A stretch of DNA of 48,525 nucleotides from Gardnerella vaginalis (lineage in GTDB: Bacteria > Actinomycetota > Actinomycetes > Actinomycetales > Bifidobacteriaceae). Position numbers and translations under genes: made by a program. Positions 1-8,409 of this stretch are shown one piece after another (position 1 is the first letter of the stretch; each line of letters opens with the position of its first letter). Location: NCBI GenBank assembly GCA_946997215.1, contig CAMPUL010000009.1:1-48525 (forward strand), given 5' to 3'. The notes beneath the pieces are model-generated. The model saw only the letters and a program-made list of their open reading frames with translations, was not told the DNA's origin and ran no database searches.

Positions 1-145
1 ATAATCCAAAAAAACAAGAAAAACACCCCCAAAAACCAAAACACGGGAGTGTCGCGCAATCAACATAAGCAAAATACAAAATACACAACGCAATCAAACA
101 ACTACATATATGCACGCAACATGTGCGCGTGCTATATATAGGTGT

Positions 146-928
146 ATGAGAAATAGCGAGAAAAACAGCAATAACAACACACACCATCATATTGTTGTGT
201 TAACAGGCGCAGGAATATCTACAAGCGCGGGTATTCCAGACTTTCGAGGCCCAGATGGAGTTTGGACTAAACACCCAGAACAAATGAGCGTATACGACAT
301 TGACGCATTTTTAAGCAGCGAAGAAGAACGCATGTACTCTTGGCGATGGCAAAAAGAGTCGCCAGTTTGGAACGCTCAGCCAGGAACAGCGCATAAGTCG
401 CTAGTAAAACTTGAGAAAGCTGGGATGCTGGACTTAATCGCCACTCAAAACTTTGATGCACTTCACGAAAAAGCTGGAAACAGCCCAGACATTGTAGTGA
501 ACTTGCACGGAAGCATTGGAACATCACACTGCATGAGCTGCCACGCGAGCTATAAAACTGCGGATATTATGCGCGACTTAGACGCACACCCAGACCCACA
601 TTGCAGGCGCGCGCTGCCATACCGCGGAAATATGCCTTGCAACGGTCTTATAAAAACGGACGTTGTATATTTTGGAGAAGCTCTTCCCGAAGGCGCAATG
701 GAACGCAGCGCGCAGGCGATTATGCACGCAAGCGAGCTGTGGGTTATTGGCTCAACGCTAGAAGTGTTTCCAGCTGCAAGCCTTGTGCCACTAGCTGCTC
801 GCGCAGGAGTGCCGATTACAATAATGAACCTGGGCGCTACGCAATACGATTATTTGGCAGAGCGCATAATACGCGAAGATATTGCGAAAGCTCTGCCAAA
901 GTTAGTAGACGAAACTATTGCAAAGTAA
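146..928 (+). CDS. Sir2-family NAD-dependent protein deacylase (sirtuin)
   Basis: Removes acyl groups from lysines using NAD+, probably in the cytoplasm. Seen: the Rossmann motif GAGIS near residue 21 followed by IPDFRGPDGVW, the substrate/NAD motif TQNFDALHEKAG, the catalytic histidine in NLHGS (H121) and the VIGSTLEV segment. A four-cysteine zinc module is present with unusual spacing: C-x2-C, then 20 residues, then C-x11-C, just before NGLIKTDVVYFGE. An ATG exists 36 bases upstream (position 110) but has no ribosome site. The ATG at 146 has AGGTG close by and puts the Rossmann motif at the usual distance from the N-terminus. It converges on the GH13 gene with only 25 bp between the stops. 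The family is certain; deacetylase versus desuccinylase preference cannot be read from the sequence. Confidence 0.9.
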   Translation: MRNSEKNSNNNTHHHIVVLTGAGISTSAGIPDFRGPDGVWTKHPEQMSVYDIDAFLSSEEERMYSWRWQKESPVWNAQPGTAHKSLVKLEKAGMLDLIATQNFDALHEKAGNSPDIVVNLHGSIGTSHCMSCHASYKTADIMRDLDAHPDPHCRRALPYRGNMPCNGLIKTDVVYFGEALPEGAMERSAQAIMHASELWVIGSTLEVFPAASLVPLAARAGVPITIMNLGATQYDYLAERIIREDIAKALPKLVDETIAK

Positions 929-953
929 CTATTGCAAAGTAACTCCAAAATAA

Positions 954-2915
954 TTATTGCAAGCTAACAGCGATTCCCTCCCAAGGCGCAAGCGTGCCAT
1001 TTTTAAGCGATTTAAGAGCATGATCCGCGCTGTACGTAGAAATCATCACATCATCATACGATACTCCGTTAGAGGCGATATTACGCAACAATTCGGCACT
1101 TTGAGCAGGTATTGCTACAGAAGAATCCGTCATATTTATCATTACGAGCAACTTCTTTACGGAAGCGCAAGGCAAATCGCCAGCAGCCGCACTTGAAGAA
1201 TTCACATCATTCTCAAGACCTGCCTTACCTGCCGCATCTGCCTCACATGCCTTAGCATTCTCACAAGTCTGCTCAACCTGCCTAATAAACGCGTAAACGC
1301 ACTCGTCATCCGCATCAACCAAATTCCAAGAACCAGCCGAAACAACAGGCTGCGAATGGCGCAACTCAATCAAACGCTTGTAGAACGAATAAACAGAATC
1401 CGAATCTTCCATCTGCTCAGCAGCATTAATATCTACATAATTAGGATTCACGCTAATCCAAGGCTGCGCATTATTTTGCGACGGAACATTAAAAGGCATA
1501 AATCCCGCATATTTAGAGGCATTCCACTGCATTGGAGTTCGAGAATTATCGCGACCGCGCTTTGCGAGCGCATCCATCATAGACTCCGCCGACTGAATAT
1601 GCGCTTCTTCTACGCGCTGCTTAAACATGTTCAACGCTTCCAAATCACGATACTGCTCAAGACGAGTAAAGTGCGCGTTAGTCATACCAATTTCTTCACC
1701 TTGATACACGTACGGAGTGCCGCGATGCATGTGAAGAAGCATTGCAATTGCCTTAGCGGATCGCACGCGCATCTCATCGCTAGATTCACTTCCCCAGCGA
1801 GAAAGCGCACGCGGCTGATCGTGATTATTAAAGAACAGGCTCGCCCAACCAGCCTCGCTAACTGCTTGCTGCTGATCTGCCATTGCGCGTTTTAATGCCG
1901 TCAACTTAAGAGGAATAGGATTCCACTTAGTTCCATTTGCGCAATCAACATTAACTTGATCGAACAAGAAGAGCATGTCTAGCTCGCCATTAGAAGGATT
2001 TGTAATATAAGTGTTTCGATGCGCGGAAATTCCAGGAGCCTCGCCAACAGTTAAGAAACCTTCGCGACCCTTGAAAACCGCTTCGCGCATCTCGCGCAAA
2101 AACTCGTCTAAACGAGGGCCATCAGAGCAGAAGAAATACGGAGAAGAGTAGCCGTCATCGCCTGCTGGCGCATCTTCAATCTGCGAACCGTACTCACCTG
2201 GCAAACGCCCTTCGCTATCTACGCGCTTAGAAATTTGCGTAATAACATCCATGCGGAAGCCGTCAATTCCGCGATCCATCCACCAATTCATCATCTTGTA
2301 CACTGCAGAGCGAACGGCAGGATTTTCCCAATTCAAATCTGGCTGCTTTGGCGAATACTGATGGAAGTAGTATTCGCCGCGCTTTGGGTCGTAGGCCCAC
2401 GCGGAACCGCCAAAGTACGAGCCCCATTTATTTGGCTCCGCACCTGGCTCTCCAGGCACATGCCCTTTGCGCGCTGGCCTCCACCAATACCAATCCGCGT
2501 AGTCGCTAGAAGCATCTCTTGAAGCCTGGAACCACGCATGCTCGTCGGAAGTGTGATTTACTACTAAATCCATAACAACTTTAAGGCCGCGCTTGTGCGC
2601 TTCTGCCAAAAGATCGTCCATATCTTCTAGAGTGCCAAAAAGTGGATCAATATCTTGATAATCGGAAATATCGTAGCCGTTATCGTCTTGTGGAGACTTG
2701 TAAACAGGGCTAAGCCAAAGAACGTCAACGCCTAAATCAGCTAAATAGTCAAGGCGCGATGTAATGCCCTTTAAATCGCCGATTCCGTCGCCGTTGGTAT
2801 CTTGAAAGCTTCGCGGATAAATCTGATACACAACTGCATTTGCCCACCAAGGGTTTGGCGTAGCACCATTTGTGCGCACGGATTGCGGCAAGTTCGCTCT
2901 GTTAAAAGTAGTCAT
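954..2915 (-). CDS. GH13 alpha-glucosidase (oligo-1,6-glucosidase type)
   Basis: Cytoplasmic retaining glucosidase that cleaves glucose from the non-reducing end of short alpha-glucosides such as isomaltose, maltose or sucrose-like sugars. The (beta/alpha)8 barrel starts at WWANAVVYQIYPRSF (residue 23). Catalytic residues visible: nucleophile D223 in GFRMDVI, acid/base E292 in VGEAPG, and D366 in NNHDQPR. The region-I motif DLVVNHTSDEH is intact and no signal peptide is seen. At 653 residues it is longer than typical bifidobacterial alpha-glucosidases (about 600). The surplus lies in a low-complexity, Cys/Ala-rich insert near the C-terminus, in the beta-sandwich region. GGGG lies 5 nt before the ATG. 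A LacI-type operator sits about 40 bp upstream, so control by sugar is likely. Exact substrate is not resolvable. Confidence 0.9.
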   Translation of the reverse strand: MTTFNRANLPQSVRTNGATPNPWWANAVVYQIYPRSFQDTNGDGIGDLKGITSRLDYLADLGVDVLWLSPVYKSPQDDNGYDISDYQDIDPLFGTLEDMDDLLAEAHKRGLKVVMDLVVNHTSDEHAWFQASRDASSDYADWYWWRPARKGHVPGEPGAEPNKWGSYFGGSAWAYDPKRGEYYFHQYSPKQPDLNWENPAVRSAVYKMMNWWMDRGIDGFRMDVITQISKRVDSEGRLPGEYGSQIEDAPAGDDGYSSPYFFCSDGPRLDEFLREMREAVFKGREGFLTVGEAPGISAHRNTYITNPSNGELDMLFLFDQVNVDCANGTKWNPIPLKLTALKRAMADQQQAVSEAGWASLFFNNHDQPRALSRWGSESSDEMRVRSAKAIAMLLHMHRGTPYVYQGEEIGMTNAHFTRLEQYRDLEALNMFKQRVEEAHIQSAESMMDALAKRGRDNSRTPMQWNASKYAGFMPFNVPSQNNAQPWISVNPNYVDINAAEQMEDSDSVYSFYKRLIELRHSQPVVSAGSWNLVDADDECVYAFIRQVEQTCENAKACEADAAGKAGLENDVNSSSAAAGDLPCASVKKLLVMINMTDSSVAIPAQSAELLRNIASNGVSYDDVMISTYSADHALKSLKNGTLAPWEGIAVSLQ

Positions 2916-2955
2916 ATAAACCCCATTAATATTTTTATTATTTATTTTTATTATT

Positions 2956-2969
2956 CACAACGTTTACAA
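2956..2969 (-). promoter_or_regulatory. LacI-family operator at the alpha-glucosidase promoter
   Basis: Imperfect dyad with central AACGTT and flanking CAC/TACAA, the form typical of LacI-family operators. On the minus strand it directly follows TTGCAA (2996-3001) and TATAGA (2971-2976), a 19-bp spacing. This resembles the rbsR promoter, where TTGCAA and TATAGT are followed at once by an AACGTT-centred operator. Which LacI protein binds is unknown; the only LacI gene in the window is the rbsR-like one. Confidence 0.5.
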
Positions 2970-2978
2970 TTCTATACT

Positions 2979-3359
2979 TTAACTATCTTTGGATTTTGCA
3001 AGCAACGTTAAAGTATTACTTACCATCTCAGAATACTTGCGAATAATTTTAGAATTAGTATGAGCATTAGAGAATAATTCATCATGATTCCCTACTCTTA
3101 CCAACACTAAAGAAACAGACAATCCATCAACCCAATAAATAAGTAGTAAATCTGGCTGTACATGCAACTCACGGTACCCTTTCCAACTACCAGTAAGAGC
3201 ATGATCACGATATTTACTCTTTAATATCTGTTGATCATTATCTATAAGAGCCTGAAATACAGCAAGAAAATTTTCAGTGTTAATATGCTTTTTACGAATC
3301 TTTTTGTAGTCATTATCAAATGACTTAATTGTAAGAAGTCGTCTCTTTTCACAGTCCAT
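2979..3359 (-). CDS. YafQ/RelE-family mRNA interferase toxin
   Basis: Toxin half of a type II toxin-antitoxin pair, expected to cleave mRNA on the ribosome. The pattern DHAL...GYRELHVQPD...LIYW...GNHDELF matches YafQ: the histidines of the three catalytic positions (DHAL, RELH, GNHDELF) and the Asp of QPD are present. The Trp that follows this Asp in E. coli YafQ is Leu here. At 126 residues it is longer than YafQ (about 92), with extra residues at both ends. Its ATG lies inside the antitoxin gene, an 11-bp overlap implying translational coupling. Function is inferred from family resemblance. Confidence 0.85.
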   Translation of the reverse strand: MDCEKRRLLTIKSFDNDYKKIRKKHINTENFLAVFQALIDNDQQILKSKYRDHALTGSWKGYRELHVQPDLLLIYWVDGLSVSLVLVRVGNHDELFSNAHTNSKIIRKYSEMVSNTLTLLAKSKDS

Positions 3360-3666
3360 TTAGGTAATCCATCATATCTGAAGCAGTGTGTGATTCATGA
3401 GTAAATTCGTGATTTTGAACCTGTTTACGAGCTTCCTCGTTTTTATTTTCAATGGCTTCTTCAATATACTTTTGGAGTTGTTCCTCAAGTGATTGGTAAT
3501 GCTCAAAATCTTCGCGATCAATAATGAAGTACATTGGTTGATTGTTTTTTAACACTGTAACTGGCATGCCAGCACTCACTTTTGCAAAAGCCTGCGCAGA
3601 TTTACCATTACTAAAAGCGCTAATAGGAACCATAGTGCTTATTGGAGCTACCGTAACCATATGCAT
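3349..3666 (-). CDS. Phd/YefM-family antitoxin
   Basis: Antitoxin and probable autorepressor of the downstream YafQ-like toxin. The N-terminal half (VPISAF...AQAFAKVSAGMPVTVLKNNQPMYFII) follows the Phd/YefM DNA-binding fold; DREDFEHYQSLEEQLQKY matches its usual helix. The charged C-terminal tail would be the toxin-binding part. Two ATGs six bases apart (3666 and 3660) are both possible; AGG lies 4 or 10 nt upstream. YafQ toxins are usually paired with RelB/DinJ antitoxins, so a Phd-type partner is a less common combination. An array of inverted repeats lies directly upstream. Confidence 0.8.
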   Translation of the reverse strand: MHMVTVAPISTMVPISAFSNGKSAQAFAKVSAGMPVTVLKNNQPMYFIIDREDFEHYQSLEEQLQKYIEEAIENKNEEARKQVQNHEFTHESHTASDMMDYLNGL

Positions 3667-3697
3667 TAACCTAACTTTTCTACAGACAATCCATGCG

Positions 3698-3763
3698 TAT
3701 ACTTAATACATGTATATTTACTATGCGTTTTACAAGTATATATAAAAGTTATTATACTTGTAA
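3698..3763. promoter_or_regulatory. Inverted-repeat operator region of the toxin-antitoxin operon
   Basis: A perfect 11-bp inverted repeat (TTACAAGTATA at 3730-3740, TATACTTGTAA at 3753-3763) has a 12-bp gap. A further TATACTT half-site lies at 3698-3704 next to an ACATGT dyad. They lie 30-100 bp before the antitoxin start, where Phd-type antitoxins normally bind to autoregulate. The binding protein is inferred. Confidence 0.6.
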
Positions 3764-3784
3764 ATATTGTAGTTAAAAGAGTAT

Positions 3785-3818
3785 AAAAAAGCGGCCCGCA
3801 GCAAAAACCGCGAGCCGC
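3785..3818 (-). terminator. Intrinsic terminator of the ketopantoate-reductase-like gene
   Basis: On the minus strand a 9-bp GC-rich stem (GCGGCTCGC/GCGGGCCGC with one G-U pair) is followed by TTTTTTAT. It lies about 45 bp after the stop at 3864 and also insulates the toxin-antitoxin operon. Confidence 0.85.
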
Positions 3819-3863
3819 GCCTCCTTCTCATTCATTGCAAGAGCTATAGGGATAGTCTCTCAA

Positions 3864-4832
3864 TCATTGCTGATGATGCAGTTTGAACGCAAGCTCAGCT
3901 AAGTGCACGCCGTGAGTTAAGAACTCGTGAGTGCGGCAAACGTAATCGTTTTCGCGACCAAGCTTCGCAATATAACCGTTGATATAGTCGACTTCCGTTT
4001 CGCGACCGCGGCTCATATCTTGGTACATAGAAGGATAGTGCAAAGGATTTGCCACGCGACTTACGTAATCGATAGCTTCCATCTCCTTCTGGCGCGTATT
4101 TACCATACGAATTCCGGCGCGATCGCACGCGTCGTAAGCTTCGTTAATAAGTTGACGAGCCATATCCATAGCACCTGGGTACGAAATAAACTGGCCCATT
4201 TGAATCTGGTACATAGTGCACAAAGTGTTGATTACGGAATTAAAAATCACCTTCGCCATGCAAGTACCCTTGAAATCTTCCGTAATAGTAGGGTTCAAAC
4301 CTGCAGCTTTAAAGTCGTCTCGCATAGCAAGCTCAACATCACTCACCTGCTCGTTCAACGCGCACATATTCATTGTGCCAACGCCAACTTTACCAATAAA
4401 ATCAACGTCACCCGGACCATTCAAAACGGTTGCAATCATTGCCGTACCGCCGTAAATACGATCATCTGAGAAATACTGCTGAAGCTTTTCAAAATGACCC
4501 CAACCGTTCATTGCAGCGAACACAACCTGATGATCCTTAAACAAAGGCTTGCATCGCTCCAGCATCTCCGCAAGCTGCATCTGCTTCATAAACACAATCC
4601 ACACATCTGGATTGCCGTCATAATTTTCTGGAGTATACATATTGATTGGCACAAGATGACGATTTTCATGGTCACGACTCACCATTACACCACCCTGCTC
4701 GCGAACTTTATTCACATTTTCATCCCAGGCATCAATGAAATCAACATGAATGCCAGCCGTCTCCTGCAACAAAACGCCATAGCGATATCCCATAGCGCCC
4801 GAACCGATCATTGCATATTTCATGTCACTCAT
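3864..4832 (-). CDS. 2-dehydropantoate 2-reductase-like (ApbA/PanE family) oxidoreductase
   Basis: NADPH-dependent reductase fold. If a true PanE it would reduce ketopantoate to pantoate for coenzyme A synthesis. Seen: the N-terminal nucleotide-binding motif IGSGAMG (residues 9-15), a typical central region (MNGWGHFEKL, FIGKVGVGTM), the catalytic-lysine segment CMAKVIFNSVINTLCTMY, and a C-terminal helical domain with PSMYQDMSRGRETEVDYINGYI, as in PanE. Length (322) is slightly above the usual 290-310. GGGAGG stands 8 nt before the ATG. It is monocistronic, between the rbs terminator and its own terminator. Related ApbA/KPR proteins act on other 2-oxo acids, and no other pantothenate gene is nearby, so substrate is open. 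Confidence 0.75.
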   Translation of the reverse strand: MSDMKYAMIGSGAMGYRYGVLLQETAGIHVDFIDAWDENVNKVREQGGVMVSRDHENRHLVPINMYTPENYDGNPDVWIVFMKQMQLAEMLERCKPLFKDHQVVFAAMNGWGHFEKLQQYFSDDRIYGGTAMIATVLNGPGDVDFIGKVGVGTMNMCALNEQVSDVELAMRDDFKAAGLNPTITEDFKGTCMAKVIFNSVINTLCTMYQIQMGQFISYPGAMDMARQLINEAYDACDRAGIRMVNTRQKEMEAIDYVSRVANPLHYPSMYQDMSRGRETEVDYINGYIAKLGRENDYVCRTHEFLTHGVHLAELAFKLHHQQ

Positions 4833-5189
4833 AATGACACCTCCCTGTAGGTAAAGTGGCGCCCATACATAAATTCATAGATTTCATTTATATGGATTAC
4901 GCGTAAGCGACCACGAATATAACAAAAAGCAGAAGACTGAATGAGTGAAAATCAATCAGTCAACTGCTCTTTGGTTTTTATAGCATATTACACAGTTTTT
5001 TGAGAATGTCAAAATTTTGTATTACTTAAAATGCAATTATCAATTAATAATGCTCACATAATCTAATAATGCTCACATAATTAATGCTCACGAATATGCG
5101 TATATCGCAAGCACGCATAACGAAAATACGCATATCGCAAGCACCTACAACGTAAACACCTACAGCACAATCACCTACAACTCAGTCAC
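4833..5189. repeat. Spacer with clustered short direct repeats between rbsK and the reductase gene
   Basis: 357 bp without a gene. It holds the rbs terminator-like hairpin (4928-4968). Imperfect repeats follow: TAATGCTCACATAA-type units at about 5045-5090, two copies of an ATATCGCAAGCAC unit (ending 5114 and 5144), and three CACCTACA units between 5143 and 5180. The repeats run up to the rbsK stop codon. No reading frame, tRNA or conserved structured RNA was recognised. Confidence 0.6.
4928..4968 (-). terminator. Probable terminator of the rbs operon
   Basis: Inverted repeat AGCAG-AA-GACTGA / TCAGTC-AA-CTGCT with a 15-nt loop. On the minus strand it is followed by TTTTTGTTAT. It lies about 220 bp past the rbsK stop and before the next minus-strand gene. 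Confidence 0.6.
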
Positions 5190-6254
5190 TTAAGCATTAA
5201 AGAATTGACGAATTTGTTCAACAGTGCCATAAGAAGCTTGAGCGCCAAAACCAGTAGCTGCATACGCAGAAACATAAGACGCTAGCGCAGCAGCTTCGTC
5301 TAATCGCATATCTACAGACAAACAAGCTAGTATTGTGCCCATAAAAGCATCACCGCAGCCAGTTGTGTCAACAGCTTTAACGCGCTGAGGGGAAATCATG
5401 CATACGCAATCTTCCTTGGAATAATCCAACACTACAGAGCCTTTAGAGCCAAGCGTAACTACAGATTCATCAAATCCAAAATCATGCATAGCGTGAGCTA
5501 CATGATTCCAATCAAAAGAACACCAATCGCCATCTTCTGGCTCTTCAATATTCAAAAGTTGCGCCATCTCATGCTCGTTAACAAGCAAAATATCTGCAGA
5601 ATCAATCAAATCTTTAGGCAACTTGTTTAAAAATGGCGAATCGTTAAGAAGCACTTTTACGCCGTTTTCATGCGCTAGTTGCGCGCACATAGTTACAGTT
5701 TTTAAAGGACTTTCTAAACAAAGGCCAAGAACTTTTGCGCTAGTAAGAGCGGATTTTACTAATGGCGATTGAATATACTCACAATCGACTAAAGAATTAG
5801 AACCTGGAGCATACACAATAGTGTTTTCACCGCTATGAGCATCTACAGTAATCACCGTTGCGCCGCTCTTTTTATTTTCTACGCGACGAACACAAGTTGT
5901 ATCGACTCCAGAAGATTGCAAAGAATTTAGGAGAAAATCAGCATTGGAATCGTTGCCAACTGCGCCAAACATTTTAACGTTGGCACCTAGTTTTGCAGCC
6001 GATACAGCTTGGTTGCCAGATTTTCCGCCTGGCAATACGCGAATCTCGTTTCCATTAATGGTTTCTCCTGGATTAGGAAGACGATCCGCCACAATAGTGT
6101 AATCCGCGTTCATAGAGCCGACTATTGCAATAGCGTTTGAATCTGCTTTATGCGATTCTTGCATATTCTCTTGCGTAACTTTTAAATCGTTTAAGCGAAG
6201 CGACGCAATATTTTCCAATCCACTTAATGAATCAAGCCTACTATAACAATGCAT
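5190..6254 (-). CDS. rbsK: Ribokinase (PfkB family)
   Basis: Phosphorylates D-ribose to ribose-5-phosphate with ATP. PfkB features: the N-terminal substrate segment IVGSMNADYTIVADRLPNPGET with the glycine patch LPGGKSGNQAVSAAKLG, an anion-hole and catalytic segment DTTGCGDAFMGT, and the N-D-E segment LLVNEHEMAQL. At 354 residues it carries about 40 extra N-terminal residues compared with E. coli RbsK. The start is nevertheless supported by AGGAGA 5 nt before the ATG. Last gene of the ribose operon, 66 bp after rbsD. Context with rbsD and a ribose-type ABC importer makes ribose the likely substrate. Confidence 0.9.
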   Translation of the reverse strand: MHCYSRLDSLSGLENIASLRLNDLKVTQENMQESHKADSNAIAIVGSMNADYTIVADRLPNPGETINGNEIRVLPGGKSGNQAVSAAKLGANVKMFGAVGNDSNADFLLNSLQSSGVDTTCVRRVENKKSGATVITVDAHSGENTIVYAPGSNSLVDCEYIQSPLVKSALTSAKVLGLCLESPLKTVTMCAQLAHENGVKVLLNDSPFLNKLPKDLIDSADILLVNEHEMAQLLNIEEPEDGDWCSFDWNHVAHAMHDFGFDESVVTLGSKGSVVLDYSKEDCVCMISPQRVKAVDTTGCGDAFMGTILACLSVDMRLDEAAALASYVSAYAATGFGAQASYGTVEQIRQFFNA

Positions 6255-6320
6255 TTTTCTCCTAAATTAGCAACTAATCTTTAATATTAAAATTTAATAA
6301 AAGAACCTACAATTTAGAAA

Positions 6321-6716
6321 TTAGAAAGGAACACCACAACGCAACAAAACGTTGGAATATGGCGTAGTTTCGCCTGTACGAATCACAAATTTTGCTTGTG
6401 AAACTAAAGCTTTAAAACCTTCATCGCCATCGTGCGGAACATACGTTAGTGGCACACCTAAGGATTCTTTTACCCACTCTTCTGGCTTTTTATTGCACGC
6501 TTCTTTAGCCATTATGCCTGATTCAAGTACCAAATCATCTTTGATTGCATTCAGCACATCGCTAAATCGCGGAATCCCAAATACTAAAGCTAAATCTATT
6601 ACTTCTACGCCTTGCGGAACAGGTAATCCGCAATCAGAAATAACAAATTGATCCTTATGCCTAAGCTTTGCAAGAGCAGCCGCTAATTGCGAGTTCAAGA
6701 TGCCATGAGTTAACAT
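6321..6716 (-). CDS. rbsD: D-ribose pyranase
   Basis: Interconverts beta-pyranose and beta-furanose forms of ribose so that the imported sugar becomes a ribokinase substrate. The typical start MLTHGILNSQLAAALAKLRHKD with its catalytic His, the ISDCGLPVP segment, and the C-terminal TGETTPYSNVLLRCGVPF match the family over the full 131 residues. AAGGAG stands 6 nt before the ATG. Lies between rbsB and rbsK, as in many rbs operons. Confidence 0.95.
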   Translation of the reverse strand: MLTHGILNSQLAAALAKLRHKDQFVISDCGLPVPQGVEVIDLALVFGIPRFSDVLNAIKDDLVLESGIMAKEACNKKPEEWVKESLGVPLTYVPHDGDEGFKALVSQAKFVIRTGETTPYSNVLLRCGVPF

Positions 6717-7185
6717 TTTTTCTCCTTATGATATTAAATTTTTACTTTGCGTTAGTGACTATCAACAGTGATAATCGCATAATAGCAAATGCTCATCAAG
6801 CTTAAATGCTTGCTGTAATGATTGATGTAAGACTAAATATCTACTTATTTGTATTTACTTTATTTTAAATATTTACTTTTATATATTTACAAATAATGTA
6901 TCAAATAATGCATCAAAAATAATATGACCAAAATAGTGCATCCAAAAATAACGCATCCAAAATAATGCATCAAAAATAACGTGATATTAAAAACCACAAA
7001 TAGTGCGGCGTTGAAAACGATGACAACATACACGTTGCATATACAATAAAATCGTATTAATTGTTACGCTTAGTATACAAGTCAACGATTTCAACGCCAT
7101 AAATGTTGTACTACTTTTTGTACACTTTTCACACTATTTGGTTTATCACTTTTTTGTACTACTTTTTGTACTATTTGATTTACTA
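6717..7185. repeat. Long repeat-rich spacer between rbsB and rbsD
   Basis: 469 bp without a gene inside the ribose operon. Next to rbsB lies an 18-bp inverted repeat with 16 matches (7007-7024 and 7081-7098, both arms related to GGCGTTGAAA). It could fold into a hairpin with a 56-nt loop after the rbsB stop. Next, at 6891-6985, are seven imperfect tandem copies of an AAATAATGCATC-like unit of 12-15 bp. On the far side of rbsB's stop there are several TTTTTGTACT elements (7113-7175). A separate rbsD-rbsK promoter or RNA processing site is possible but not identifiable. Confidence 0.6.
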
Positions 7186-8124
7186 TTACTCGAAATCAGC
7201 TACATTCTTTGCTGTAACTGTTTTCACAGTAATTGGTTCAGTCTTTGGAACAGTTTGCTTCTTAATGGCTTTTACAGCTGCAGCAACGGCAGAACGTCCA
7301 AGCTCCTTTGGTTGCTGAGCAATAGTACCAGCCATTGTTCCAGCCTTAATTGCCTTCATACCATCGGCAGTACCATCGAAGCCAACTACCTTAACATCTT
7401 TACCAGCTTTAGCACCTAATGACTGGATTGCACCTAATGCCATCTCGTCATTCTCTGCGTAAATGCCAGCTGCATTCGGGTGAGATTGCAACAAGTTGGT
7501 TGCAACGTTCAACGCCTCAGCACGATCAAAGTTAGCAGTCTGCTCTGCAACAACCTTAATATTTGGATACTTCTTAATGCGATCCTTAAAACCTTTACCA
7601 CGATCTCGTGTAGAAGCAGCACCTGGAATGCCTTGCAAAATCAGGACTTCGCCTTTTTCTCCCATGCTCTTAGCGAGCGCATCGGCTGCTTGAGCACCTC
7701 CAGCCACGTTATCGGAAGCAATGTGAGAAGTAACTTTTTCGCCAGTTACGGAACGATCCACAGAAATCACAGGCATACCAGAGCTAAGAAGTGGCGCAAC
7801 AGCTGGACCAGCAGCATCGGAATCCACAGGATTTATAATAACTGCTTTAGCACCTTGAGATTGTGCGTTTTGAGCCTGATCTTGCTGCTTAGAAGAATCG
7901 TTCTGAGCATCCGAAACCTGTAAATCAACGCCCAGCTTCTTGGCTTCCGCTTGTGCACCATCACGCAAATCCACAAAGAACGGGTTATTTAGCGTAGATA
8001 CCAACAGCGCAACCTTGTCGCTAGAGCTTGCGTTTCCACACGCACTCATGCTGAAAACAAGAGCCGATGCTGCTGCAACAGCACAAGCGATCTTCATACC
8101 ACGGCGCATAACTAGATAATTCAT
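7186..8124 (-). CDS. rbsB: Ribose ABC transporter substrate-binding lipoprotein
   Basis: Captures sugar outside the membrane and delivers it to RbsC/RbsA. N-terminal lipoprotein signal: basic MRRGMK, a hydrophobic stretch, and lipobox SMSA-C with C29 as the lipidated cysteine. The mature part is a type-I periplasmic-binding fold of the RbsB family (ALLVSTLNNPFFVDLRDGAQ, INPVDSDAAGPAV, VISVDRSV, IYAENDEMALGAIQSLG, GFDGTADGMKAI). Two adjacent ATGs exist; the second (8124) was chosen because GGAG is 5 nt from it but only 2 nt from the first. Separated by unusually long spacers from rbsC (about 290 bp) and rbsD (469 bp), which may allow independent expression. Confidence 0.93.
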   Translation of the reverse strand: MNYLVMRRGMKIACAVAAASALVFSMSACGNASSSDKVALLVSTLNNPFFVDLRDGAQAEAKKLGVDLQVSDAQNDSSKQQDQAQNAQSQGAKAVIINPVDSDAAGPAVAPLLSSGMPVISVDRSVTGEKVTSHIASDNVAGGAQAADALAKSMGEKGEVLILQGIPGAASTRDRGKGFKDRIKKYPNIKVVAEQTANFDRAEALNVATNLLQSHPNAAGIYAENDEMALGAIQSLGAKAGKDVKVVGFDGTADGMKAIKAGTMAGTIAQQPKELGRSAVAAAVKAIKKQTVPKTEPITVKTVTAKNVADFE

Positions 8125-8389
8125 CATATCTCCTTTGACTATTGCCTTATTAATCGCAAATTCACAATATTTAAAACATTATTTGCATAAATAAGGCTGA
8201 TGTTTTTGCCATTTATTTACCATATTGTTAAATTGTTTTCAGTTATAATTTAAATTATTTTTATTAGATTTTTGTTAGATTTCTTATTATATTTTTTGCT
8301 ACATTTAGGCATTGATTGCTTGCCACCATTAAATCAATACCTTTTATGAACACCCCCCTTCTAAGCAAGAAGATCAAGTTTTTGCGGAT

Positions 8390-8409
8390 TATTAATAGGC
8401 CTATTAATA
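8390..8409. repeat. Perfect 20-bp palindrome after rbsC
   Basis: TATTAATAGGCCTATTAATA, centred 19 bp beyond the rbsC stop. It could form a hairpin in the rbsC-rbsB transcript or be a protein-binding dyad. There is no T-run directly after it on the minus strand, so it is not a classical terminator. The rest of the rbsC-rbsB spacer (8125-8418) is AT-rich with nothing recognisable. Confidence 0.5.

Noticed and set aside
6891..6985. Possible CRISPR-like repeat array
   Set aside because: The units are directly adjacent with no unique spacers and are imperfect; a simple tandem repeat.
7103..7419. Two overlapping plus-strand frames near the end of rbsB
   Set aside because: Largely antisense to rbsB or in low-complexity T-rich spacer; no ribosome site or recognisable domain.
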